Positions 47,417 through 55,394 of a DNA stretch of 64,000 nucleotides are shown here, piece by piece (positions within the stretch are counted from its first letter, which is position 1; every line of letters starts with the position of its first letter). The notes under the pieces are model-generated. The model made no database searches, was not told the origin of the DNA, and was given only the letters and a program-made list of their open reading frames with translations. Location: positions 1 to 64,000 of the forward strand of contig VGZH01000015.1 of assembly GCA_016872645.1 (NCBI GenBank). Reading direction: 5' to 3'. Origin of the DNA: Planctomycetota bacterium. GTDB lineage: Bacteria; Planctomycetota; Planctomycetia; Planctomycetales; Planctomycetaceae. The position numbers and the translations under genes are program-made.

Positions 47417-48604
47417 TCATTCGGTGAGTGCCGCCGGCTGCCAGTGAGCATGCATCGCTGCATGGCCGAATGGCAGGTCAGTTAGGCGATGCTCGTAACG
47501 ATCCTTCAATCGCATCAGAAAGAGGTTTCGAATGCCGTTCCGTTTTGAGCCGTAAACGATCCAGTTTCCATCGGCTGACGGCTTCGGGTGATAGTGCAAC
47601 GTCCCCTCGGCGGAATGAGTGAGTTGCTCGCTCGTTCCCGTGAGCGTGACCCGGAACAACTCGACACTGTTGCCAACCTTGGCTGTGTAGAAGACAGCAG
47701 CGCCATCCGCTGACCAGACCGGAGTATCACTGCTTCCACCGTGAAAGTCGAAAACGTCCAAAAACTCAGTCACACCGCGATAGCCGGCTCGGTCGGCGAG
47801 CTTCTTGAGCCCCGCTCCGTCCGCGCGAACGATGTGAGGATGACAGTTGTAATGCTCGCCGGAAACGAACAGCACCCACTTCCCATCAGGAGACCACGTC
47901 GGAGCGAAGTTGAAGGGCAGCCCGGTCTGCACATGCACGCGATTCGAACCATCGGCGTCCGCCAAATACACCTGATAGTTCTCGTGGTAAGAAATCCGCA
48001 AACCGTCGCGCGAACTGCTGAAGCCGTACGCGAAGCCGTTGGAAGTCTTCGTCAGATCGACCTTGTTGCGGCCATCGCGATCCATACTGAAGGGCTGCGA
48101 GTTGCCGCCGATCAGCGCCGTGAAGCCGAGCTTCTTCGGATCGTTTGGCCAGAAGAACAGCCCCGAGTTGTAAAAGCTGACTCGCTCGACCGCCGTAACG
48201 TTCTCGGCGCGGCCGGTCGTGACATCCACAAGGTACATGTCGTAGCGCCAGCTCTCTGCAGTGAAGCGGAACGTCTTGTGTTCCTCTTCCCATTTGGCGT
48301 TCTCAGCGCTTTCCCATCCGCGGCCGATGATGGCCGTCTTGCCATCTGGCGACCAACCCGCAAACTGCGTCCAAGCGCCGGACTCGTCGGCAATTTCGGT
48401 GGCCAGAAGCCGTCTTCCCGTTCCGTCCACATTTACCAGCATCGCGCGATTCGTACTGACATTGGGCAATCTTCCACCCGGTAAGTTGGTGCGATGCTCG
48501 TTGTAGCCAATGAGCACGCTCGGTCGATTCGGTTCCGCCGATTCCGCCATGCTGCAGACACACCAAAGCAACAAGCCACCAACGCCCCCGAATCGAATTC
48601 GCAT
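47417..48604 (-). CDS. Exported TolB/WD40-like beta-propeller protein
   Basis: A 395-residue protein from ATG 48602-48604 with a strong ribosome site (AAAGGGGACG) about five bases upstream. The signal is GGLLLWCVCSMAESAE at about 9-24. TolB-type repeats with the (S/A)-PDG-K signature are clear: FAGWSPDGKTAIIGRGW, APTWSPDGKWVLFVSGEH (about 235-252), TPVWSADGAAVFYTAKVG and KPSADGNWIVYGSKRNG. HIVRADGAGLKKLA and ADADGSNRVHVQ are the matching outer strands. This fold occurs in TolB, in peptidase propellers and in oligogalacturonate lyases; here no peptidase or lyase motif is attached. It appears monocistronic, facing the amidohydrolase wreck on the other strand. It is probably a periplasmic binding or scaffold protein. 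Confidence 0.75.
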   Translation of the reverse strand: MRIRFGGVGGLLLWCVCSMAESAEPNRPSVLIGYNEHRTNLPGGRLPNVSTNRAMLVNVDGTGRRLLATEIADESGAWTQFAGWSPDGKTAIIGRGWESAENAKWEEEHKTFRFTAESWRYDMYLVDVTTGRAENVTAVERVSFYNSGLFFWPNDPKKLGFTALIGGNSQPFSMDRDGRNKVDLTKTSNGFAYGFSSSRDGLRISYHENYQVYLADADGSNRVHVQTGLPFNFAPTWSPDGKWVLFVSGEHYNCHPHIVRADGAGLKKLADRAGYRGVTEFLDVFDFHGGSSDTPVWSADGAAVFYTAKVGNSVELFRVTLTGTSEQLTHSAEGTLHYHPKPSADGNWIVYGSKRNGIRNLFLMRLKDRYEHRLTDLPFGHAAMHAHWQPAALTE

Positions 48605-48787
48605 GCCACGTCCCCTTTGAACTTGGACATTCTCAGTGTTGCGCTGTCGGCCTGACGCATTGACCGCAGCTACGAAAATCCACCCTCCCCGGTAGTCTGT
48701 TCATCAATCGGAAAAAGGTCGAGGATCGCCTCGCTCTCGGTGTGCGTTGGAATGACCGACCAGACTTACCCCGCATCGGAGTTCGCC

Positions 48788-49074
48788 ATGAGCCATTTGA
48801 CTCGTCGTGGTTTCCTCAGGACTTCATTGGTCGCGCTCAGACCTGGTGGGCCAACATCGAATTGATGCGCGACGAGGATCACACACGCGGATTCCTCGAC
48901 CGGCATCAAAACAAGATCCTCTTCGGCAGCGACTGCGACGATCATGTCGGGATGGGGCCGAAGTGCTCCGGATCGCAAACGATCGCCGCGATCCGAAAGC
49001 TCGCCACGAACAAAGCCGCCGAGCGGAAGATCCTCTTTGAGAACGCGAAGAACGTGTTTCGTGGTCTGGTTTAG
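48788..49074 (+). pseudogene. Tat-exported amidohydrolase (TIM barrel) wreck with internal deletion
   Basis: ATG 48788 opens MSHLTRRGFLRTSLVAL, a perfect Tat start. At about 48836 this frame runs into sequence whose homology continues in a different frame: RAQTWWANIELMRDEDHTRG, then FLDRHQNKILFGSDCDDHVG and RKILFENAKNVFRGLV, the C-terminal third of an amidohydrolase_2 protein with its metal-binding Asp region. So a deletion of most of the gene joined the two ends out of frame. The remaining frame around 48742-49074 cannot give an active enzyme. A GNAT wreck follows at once. Confidence 0.8.
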
Positions 49075-49194
49075 TTCTCCTCTCTTTTGCGCTCTCTGTG
49101 CCTCCCCCGTGCGTGAATGGTTCATTCGAGACCGAGTCGTTTTGCGGTACGTACTTGCTACTGACTCGAACCGAACGGCGTCCCGCGCTGCACC

Positions 49195-49464
49195 GATCGG
49201 CGCAAGGCGGTCATCGGCCTCTGCGGCTTCATTTCAGCGAGCGACGGTGCCGAGATCGGATGGCGACTGGCCAAAGCGTCTTGGGGCCGAGGCCGCGCGC
49301 GAGGTTTTCCAATTTGGATTCGAGACGCTCGAATTTCGGCGTGTCATCGCCACGGTACCGTCTCCGAATCGAACTTCGATTCGGGTCGTCGAAAAGCGCG
49401 GCATAAGGCCAGAGTCACATTTTCAAAGACATGGACGGAGTACGATCGTATTTTCGATCAGCAA
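49195..49464 (+). pseudogene. GNAT N-acetyltransferase remnant, frameshifted
   Basis: One frame from about 49198 reads DRRKAVIGLCGFISASDGAE, then IGWRLAKASWGRGRA, the central strand and acetyl-CoA loop of a GNAT (RimJ-like) acetyltransferase. At about 49290 the homology moves to another frame: EAAREVFQFGFETLEFRRVI, then ATV, SIRVVEKRGIRPESHFQRHG, and VFSISK at about 49450-49464. A small deletion plus frameshift at the WGRG loop therefore inactivates it, and the N-terminal strands are also missing. The intact enzyme would acetylate an amine, perhaps a ribosomal protein or antibiotic. Confidence 0.75.
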
Positions 49465-49640
49465 GGCCCGAACCAGTGTCAGTCCGTTGGAAACAGTAAC
49501 TCTTTGTGACAAGAGTACTCTTCCCGCTCTTTAAAAACGAACAGACACCTTGATGTTCATTGAGCCGCACAGACCACGCGACCCAATGGTGAGACCTGTT
49601 CACAGGCGGTGCAGTGCTCGACGTGGACTCACATGTCGTT

Positions 49641-50093
49641 CTACACGGCGACTTTCACGACGACTTTTCGAACGGCCGCTGGTTGGCCATCGATGGCAGA
49701 GCCGGGAATATGGCCGTCTTCCGGAAAGAAGATCGTGAAACTCCCGGCCGGAACTGTCACGAAACTTCCTCTGCCGTCAAACAACGCGAAGTCCGCTAGC
49801 TCATCGTACGGCTTCTTGACTGTCAGCGTGTGGATGTTCGCATAGCCCATCTCCTCGACGCCGGCGGCGACAAATTGCACGTCGATGTATTTTCGATGCG
49901 CCTCCCAAACGGCTTGGTCACGAGTCTTGGTCGTATTGTCCTGTACAAGCGCGTAGATTTGATCGCCCTGAATTGGGAACTTTCCGACTGGCAATTTGGT
50001 GCAGTCGTTGTCTTTCAGATACTTCAGTGCCGTTGCGACCCGCTCACCAAGACCGGAATAACGAGCCGCGTTGTCCAACGTGTCGAGAATCAT
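49641..50093 (-). CDS. YhcH/YjgK/YiaL family protein (cupin-like, NanQ-related)
   Basis: A 150-residue cytoplasmic protein from ATG 50091-50093 with AGAGGATG just upstream. It has the full family pattern: MILDTLDNAARYSGLGERVA at the start, LPVGKFPIQGDQIYALVQDN, EAHRKYIDVQFVAAGVEEMG at about 64-83 with metal-binding Glu and His, and FTIFFPEDGHIPG at about 119-131. Length matches the family. The E. coli member YhcH lies in the nan operon and acts on sialic acid as an anomerase (NanQ); other members sit in various sugar operons. Here it is the last gene of operon B, 83 bases after the PQQ propeller, with a sialidase-like BNR protein two genes upstream. Sugar anomerase activity is likely; sialic acid as substrate is only a guess. 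Confidence 0.88.
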   Translation of the reverse strand: MILDTLDNAARYSGLGERVATALKYLKDNDCTKLPVGKFPIQGDQIYALVQDNTTKTRDQAVWEAHRKYIDVQFVAAGVEEMGYANIHTLTVKKPYDELADFALFDGRGSFVTVPAGSFTIFFPEDGHIPGSAIDGQPAAVRKVVVKVAV

Positions 50094-50176
50094 TCGATCA
50101 TCCTCTTGGAATTACCTGAGCGTCGAGTTCGAGTTGTGTGAACGATTCACCCAGGCCCGACGGACTTCGTTCGATT

Positions 50177-51736
50177 TCATTTCGCCGATCCTGTTGTCGC
50201 GAAGCACAAGATCTGCGTCCGCGTACGGACAAACAGGCCGCCGTCGGCGATGGCGGGGGTGGCGATGATGCTCTCACCGACGTCGTTGACGGCGAGTTCC
50301 TCGTAGTCCACGTCATTCTTCAGTACCGCGACATTGCCGTTCTCGCTGGCGAGATAGATTTTGCCGTCGCCGAAAATGGGGGACGCGAAGTAGCCGCCGC
50401 CGCTTCCGATTCGTTTGGGGCTGCGCACCGGTTCTCCCCGGTTCGTGTCGAAGACGGTGCTGATGCCACCCTCTTTGACCAGAAACATCCGGCCGGCGGA
50501 CACAAATGGCGAGACGATGTGATCGGTATTCTTTGTTTTGTGTTTCCACAACAGGTGCGTCTTTGTGACATCCCCCTGGCCGCCGCCGCGAACCGCCAGA
50601 ATGAATTGCTCGGCCGCCGCGTCGCCGCTTTGCTTGAAGTCGCCACCCGCGAAGTTGTCGGGGTGCAGGAACGCGACATCCAGTTCAGGGCCTTCTAAGA
50701 AACCGTCTTTGTTGAGGTCACCCCGGTCGAACGTCTTCTTGAAGAATGCTTCGGGGATCGGCTGCTTGCCGACGAACCGCTGGATCTCGGCCTTGTCGAG
50801 CTTGTTGTCGTTGTTGCCGGCCTTCTCGTCGCGGTCGACGGAGGCCAGCCATTGATTGGCAATCGCTCCACTTTGCACCGAGATATAAATCACTCCGTCG
50901 AGACAAACGGGTGTCGTCTTGATGTTTCGCAGCATGACCTTCGCAAACCAGGAACGCTTGCCAGACTCCGGGTCGTAGCCGATCAACCGACCGGTCCCCG
51001 CGACGATAATTTCCTCGCGGCCGGCCACCGTGTTGACGACCGGGTGCGAATAATTCACGGCCATGTCAAGCCGCTCGTCCTTCCATCGCAGCTTGCCGGT
51101 GTCTTTGTTAAAGGCATAGAAGGCGGGGTTGAGATCGTCGTCCTGACAGAACAGAACCAAGTCGCGATACAACACCGGCGACATCCCCGGCCCCCACTTG
51201 AAGACGAAGAACGGAGTCGGGAGTTTCTGCTGCCACACGTCCTTGCCCGTTTGGGCTTCGACGGTCAGCAGGCCCAGCGTGCTGAAGTAAAAATAGACTC
51301 GGTCGGCATCAGCGGCGGGAGTGGTGCTGGCCTGACTGTTTGTCGCATGAACTTCGGCGAGCGGTCCGGTCGCCCAATCGCGTTGCCACAACTTCTTGCC
51401 GGTGGCGACATCGAACGCGAACAGGCTGACAGTTTCGTCGGCAGTCATGCCGCTTACGAACACTCGCCCCGCCGCGATGACCGCGCCGCCGACACCGTCA
51501 CCCACCTTAGCCGACCAGCGAACGTTTTCTGTGGCGGAAAACTTCACCGGAAGCGGCTTGGTCCCCGTAGACAGGCCCGTGCAATTCGGTCCCCGAAACT
51601 GCGGCCAGTCGTCGCCTTGGACAATCACCGGAAAAATCGCGGATGCCAGCAGAACGACGACTGGAATGTAGCTCCTCCACAGGGCCTTCAGTCTGGGACG
51701 ATCCGGGGAACAACTGCTTTGGCTCATCTTGTGCAT
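50177..51736 (-). CDS. Exported PQQ-like beta-propeller with inserted EF-hand
   Basis: A 519-residue protein from ATG 51734-51736, preceded by CGGGAGAG. The signal is SYIPVVVLLASAIFPVIVQG at about 22-41, followed by DDWPQFRGPNCTGLS, the opening typical of planctomycete PQQ propellers. Blades show AFDVATGKKLWQRDW, LTVEAQTGKDVWQQKL, AFNKDTGKLRWKDE and GYDPESGKRSWFAK, with the G-W repeat signature. At about 301-352, within the propeller, is an insert with a degenerate Ca-binding loop (NNDNKLDKAEIQRF) and a canonical EF-hand loop (DLNKDGFLEGPE). The final blades resume with TVFDTNRGEPVRS. Cofactor binding cannot be assumed; many such proteins are BamB-like scaffolds. It is fifth in operon B, 52 bases after the BNR gene. 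Confidence 0.82.
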   Translation of the reverse strand: MHKMSQSSCSPDRPRLKALWRSYIPVVVLLASAIFPVIVQGDDWPQFRGPNCTGLSTGTKPLPVKFSATENVRWSAKVGDGVGGAVIAAGRVFVSGMTADETVSLFAFDVATGKKLWQRDWATGPLAEVHATNSQASTTPAADADRVYFYFSTLGLLTVEAQTGKDVWQQKLPTPFFVFKWGPGMSPVLYRDLVLFCQDDDLNPAFYAFNKDTGKLRWKDERLDMAVNYSHPVVNTVAGREEIIVAGTGRLIGYDPESGKRSWFAKVMLRNIKTTPVCLDGVIYISVQSGAIANQWLASVDRDEKAGNNDNKLDKAEIQRFVGKQPIPEAFFKKTFDRGDLNKDGFLEGPELDVAFLHPDNFAGGDFKQSGDAAAEQFILAVRGGGQGDVTKTHLLWKHKTKNTDHIVSPFVSAGRMFLVKEGGISTVFDTNRGEPVRSPKRIGSGGGYFASPIFGDGKIYLASENGNVAVLKNDVDYEELAVNDVGESIIATPAIADGGLFVRTRTQILCFATTGSAK

Positions 51737-51788
51737 GTGAACTCTCCCGTGATTTGAATCTGTGATTGTCTCGCACAGGAGAAGCACC

Positions 51789-54050
51789 TTACGGCAGTCT
51801 CCAGCGGACAACTTCCAAATGAGTCTTTCCGTCTTCGGTTCGGTACGAATACGACGTGACAAGCACACCATCTTCGAGTTGTACGGTCGGACCAAAGCCG
51901 CCTCCCTGATCCTTGCCGACAGGCGTTCGCGTGTCGAGCATCAGACGATCGCAAGCAAAATCGAATTCAAATCCGTCGTCCGTTTCACCACCTGCGATCG
52001 CTCGCACTCCGAGCGGCGGTTTCAGATCGCGCACCGTGAACGTCAGCAGCAGCCGCTTGTCGCGCAGCCGCAGCAACGACATGTACATCTCGCCGTAGTC
52101 GCCAAAGTCGCGGATGCGATCAAAGGTTGTTCCACGGTTGGCTGACGAGAACAAAATGAAGTGATCAGCTTGATCATTCCCCGCTTTGATCGGCCGATCC
52201 TTGATCGGCATTTCGTTGCTGTCGACTCGAACCAATGCCCAGACCTTGCCCGATCGAGCCTGCCACAGCCACGTCTCGCCGCCGAAGAAGCCGTATTGGC
52301 TTTTGAAATCGTGAGGCTCGCACTTCTGAGACTTGTCCCAAGTCTTCCCGCCGTCGGTCGAACGCCAAACGAAGTACGGGCCGCCTCCGCCGTCGTAGTC
52401 GACACCCAGCAGCAGCGAGCCGTCTGCCAACTCCAGCACGTTACGAGTTGTGTGATTGCTGGCCTTCGGCTTGATCTGCTCTGATTCGATGCGCGTCGAT
52501 TGCCACGTCCGGCCGCCGTCGGTCGAACGATGCAGAAAGCCGGTCGTGTAGCCCCACTCGTTGCGCACATCCTGCGCCAACAAGTGACCCGTGATGAAAA
52601 TCGTGCCGTTCTTGAGCACCGTCAGGTACGGTTCGCGGCCGAGTAAATCGAGCCGCTGCGGTCCGGTCCATGTGCGGCCGCCATCCGGCGACCGAAACAG
52701 TAACGACTGTTCGAGCACCTTGTTGCCATCGCGCTTGTACTGATGAAACGCAGTCAGCAGCAATTCACCACTGGGCAACTTCGCGATGCACGGCTTGTAA
52801 TCATCTGCTTCCCCAAGCGGAATTCGTTCGCAGGCGAGCTTGTCTATCGTCAGAGATTTTCGATTCGCGATGGCAATGTCGTGGCTCGTCAAGCGGAACG
52901 AGTCCATGACGATCGACTGATCCGCCTTGCCATAGGCATCGTCACCGCCGAGATGCCCGTAGATGCAGATGCGACCGTCCTTTGTTTGCACGCAGCGGGG
53001 GTAATAAGCGGTGCCAGGGAGGTCGAGTTTGTGCCAAGTCTGTCCTGCGTCACTGGTCCAATGGATGCCACTGGTCGCGACGTGCAGGATCGGTCCTTCG
53101 CGTGTTGCCAGCAGCTCCGGCTGACCGCTGTGCGGCAGGACCGATGGGCCTGCCCGCTGCGCGATCCACGTGTCGCCCGATTTCCGGAGCGTGCTCTGCC
53201 AGCGTTTCGCGTCGCTCGCGCGCCGAAAGACGCACAGTAAATCACCGTTGGCGAGTTCCGCGATGTCGAATTCTTCAGTCCAGCCGCCACGTTGTTCGAT
53301 CAGAGTCGCGGCCAGCGGTCCTTTCCAGGTGCGGCCTTGATCGGACGAGACCAGCAAAGCTGGTTCGACCATGGCACTGAACTCGGCTCGCGTTTGGCTG
53401 CCGACTGCGGCCTGAACCACGCCGGCCAGCAGGACCACCCGGCCGTCGCGCAACAGACGAATTCGTCGTGGCCAGGTCGAGTACTTCGCTGCATCGAGCG
53501 GCAATTCCGGCTTACCCCATGTCTTGGTACCGTCGCTGGATCGCTGCAAGAATCCCGTCTGCGGCAGGTCTGGATCGTAGGGCAGATAGAATCCGAACAC
53601 GCCGCGCAACACGGAGCCGTCAGTCAGTGCTGTCTGCGCCTCATTGGTGACGCCGTTCATGCACGACTTGAAAGGGTCGGCGCTCACCTGTTGCCAGGTC
53701 TTCCCGGCATCGGTCGAGCGGAGATGGACGTTGTGCAGATCAAGCCCCGTCATGTCGTAGCCAGGTTGCCCCGGCGGAGGCCACGTCAATCGGTGCTGTA
53801 CTTCCTTGGGTGCCTGCGGTCGTCCCTCGATCGGTCCGGTCGCCTGAGTGAAGCTGACCATCAGGCTGCCATCCGGCATCGTCCAAGCGCCGACCCAACT
53901 CGTGAAGCCCGGCTTTTGCGGCGAGTGATAAATCGTTTGGCGTTGGTATTCGCTCGCCAAGAACTCGTCGGCCCTGGCGGTCGCGACCAGTGCGAGGCCA
54001 ACCACGACCAGCAAAGACAGTAATTTCAGTCGCAAGTTCGCCGTTCTCAT
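51789..54050 (-). CDS. Exported BNR-repeat (sialidase-like) protein
   Basis: A 753-residue protein from ATG 54048-54050; the start overlaps the DUF1501 stop as ATGA, implying translational coupling. The signal is KLLSLLVVVGLALVATARAD at about 9-28. Asp-box motifs (S-x-D-x-G-x-T-W) are frequent: STDAGKTW, SDQGRTW, TSDAGQTW, SPDGGRTW, STDGGRTW and STDGGKTW, and the total length could hold two propellers. The FRIP motif that supplies one of the three catalytic Arg residues of classical sialidases is not visible near the N-terminus. So exo-alpha-sialidase, the usual database label, is a fold assignment and not proof of activity. The downstream YhcH gene would fit a sialic-acid role. It may instead be another glycosidase or a binding propeller. 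Confidence 0.8.
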   Translation of the reverse strand: MRTANLRLKLLSLLVVVGLALVATARADEFLASEYQRQTIYHSPQKPGFTSWVGAWTMPDGSLMVSFTQATGPIEGRPQAPKEVQHRLTWPPPGQPGYDMTGLDLHNVHLRSTDAGKTWQQVSADPFKSCMNGVTNEAQTALTDGSVLRGVFGFYLPYDPDLPQTGFLQRSSDGTKTWGKPELPLDAAKYSTWPRRIRLLRDGRVVLLAGVVQAAVGSQTRAEFSAMVEPALLVSSDQGRTWKGPLAATLIEQRGGWTEEFDIAELANGDLLCVFRRASDAKRWQSTLRKSGDTWIAQRAGPSVLPHSGQPELLATREGPILHVATSGIHWTSDAGQTWHKLDLPGTAYYPRCVQTKDGRICIYGHLGGDDAYGKADQSIVMDSFRLTSHDIAIANRKSLTIDKLACERIPLGEADDYKPCIAKLPSGELLLTAFHQYKRDGNKVLEQSLLFRSPDGGRTWTGPQRLDLLGREPYLTVLKNGTIFITGHLLAQDVRNEWGYTTGFLHRSTDGGRTWQSTRIESEQIKPKASNHTTRNVLELADGSLLLGVDYDGGGGPYFVWRSTDGGKTWDKSQKCEPHDFKSQYGFFGGETWLWQARSGKVWALVRVDSNEMPIKDRPIKAGNDQADHFILFSSANRGTTFDRIRDFGDYGEMYMSLLRLRDKRLLLTFTVRDLKPPLGVRAIAGGETDDGFEFDFACDRLMLDTRTPVGKDQGGGFGPTVQLEDGVLVTSYSYRTEDGKTHLEVVRWRLP

Positions 54051-55375
54051 AGCAATTCCTGAATCGGGCGGCCGCTGCCAACAATGCTGGTGGGGCGACC
54101 GCTGGAGTCTTCGTAGTGAGTGTCGAGTGGAATACCGAGGGTCTGATAAATCGTCGCCAGCAGGTCGAGCGGCGTGACAAGTCGCTCCTGCACGCCGCCG
54201 CCCCACTTCTCGCTCGCACCGACGATGCGTCCTCCCTGAAGCCCACCTCCCGCGAGCAACACGCTGAAGCAATCGGACCAGTGATCGCGGCCCGCGTGGC
54301 CGTTCATGCGTGGAGTGCGACCGAACTCGCCGGCACAATAGACGATGACGTCGTTCAACAAGCCACGCCCATCGAGATCTTCGACCAACGCCGCAATGGC
54401 GCGATCTAAAGGCGGCAGGTGCTCATCCAGCCCCTTCTCGATGTCGTTGTGATGATCCCAGTTCCCCGTGTTGATGTTCACGCAGCGAGCACCCGCTTCG
54501 ACCAATCGCCGAGCCAGCAACGCACTCTGACCGTACCGGTGCCGGCCGTACTGATCGCGCACTTTCGGATCTTCCGCGTCGAGGTTGAATGCCGCGCGCA
54601 TCCGTTCGCCGGCGACCATCTCCAGAGCCTGCTGCTTGAATGTATCGAGTCCTTCCATCACGCCGGTCTCGTCGATGTCGCGACGGAGCGTGTCGAACGT
54701 TTTGAGCAACGCGCGCCGCGAATCGACGCTGCGTGCAGTCAGCCCGTTCGGCAACGACAAGTTTGGCACCTTGAAATCCGCCGCGTTGGGATCGGCTCCG
54801 ACCTCGAACGGATTGAACGCTTTGCCGAGATACACGGCTCCCTGATAACCGAACGATTCCGATTTCGGGATCGTCACATAGGCCGGCATTGGTGGCTGAT
54901 GCGACCCAAGAGCACGCGCGATGACCGAACCCAGAGACGGTTTCTGCGCGGCATTGCGGGCCAGCGTCGGGCCGAAATAACCGGTCTGCATCCAGTGCGC
55001 CGATGGAGCGTGAATTCCATTCTCATGATGCACCGAGCGAACGATCGACAACCGGTCCATGACGTTCGCTTGGAGCGGCAGCCGTTCGCTCAGCACGACG
55101 CCCGGCACCGTCGTGCTAATCGGTCGATACATGCCTCGGTACTCGGCCGGCGCATCGGGCTTCACGTCGAAGCTGTCTTGCTGGCTGACTCCGCCGTCCG
55201 TCCAGAAGATGATCAGCGACTTCTTGCTTGTGGCCAGTCCCGCCTCCGCCGCTTGAGAATCCAGTCGCAACAGATCAGCAAGCCCCAAGCCCAGCAGCGG
55301 AGCACCGATTTGCAGAAAGTTTCGGCGTGTGACGCCGGAACAGTTCTGGAATGAGTGATCTTTGATTCGCAACAT
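54047..55375 (-). CDS. DUF1501 family protein, WDHH variant (operon B)
   Basis: A 442-residue protein from ATG 55373-55375. The Tat-like signal is VTRRNFLQIGAPLLGLGLAD at about 15-34. WTDGGVSQQDSFDVKPDAPA starts at about 58. NTGNWDHHNDIEKGLDEHLP has WDHH. AGEFGRTPRMNGHAGRDHW is complete. It lies 19 bases after the DUF1549/DUF1553 gene and overlaps the BNR gene by four bases, which firmly places it in operon B. Its shorter length is near the family minimum, with no missing motif. Its partner protein here is the CX4CH type of DUF1549 protein, as in the first half of operon A. The substrate is unknown. Confidence 0.9.
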   Translation of the reverse strand: MLRIKDHSFQNCSGVTRRNFLQIGAPLLGLGLADLLRLDSQAAEAGLATSKKSLIIFWTDGGVSQQDSFDVKPDAPAEYRGMYRPISTTVPGVVLSERLPLQANVMDRLSIVRSVHHENGIHAPSAHWMQTGYFGPTLARNAAQKPSLGSVIARALGSHQPPMPAYVTIPKSESFGYQGAVYLGKAFNPFEVGADPNAADFKVPNLSLPNGLTARSVDSRRALLKTFDTLRRDIDETGVMEGLDTFKQQALEMVAGERMRAAFNLDAEDPKVRDQYGRHRYGQSALLARRLVEAGARCVNINTGNWDHHNDIEKGLDEHLPPLDRAIAALVEDLDGRGLLNDVIVYCAGEFGRTPRMNGHAGRDHWSDCFSVLLAGGGLQGGRIVGASEKWGGGVQERLVTPLDLLATIYQTLGIPLDTHYEDSSGRPTSIVGSGRPIQELL

Positions 55376-55394
55376 GACAAAGACTCCAGCCAGA

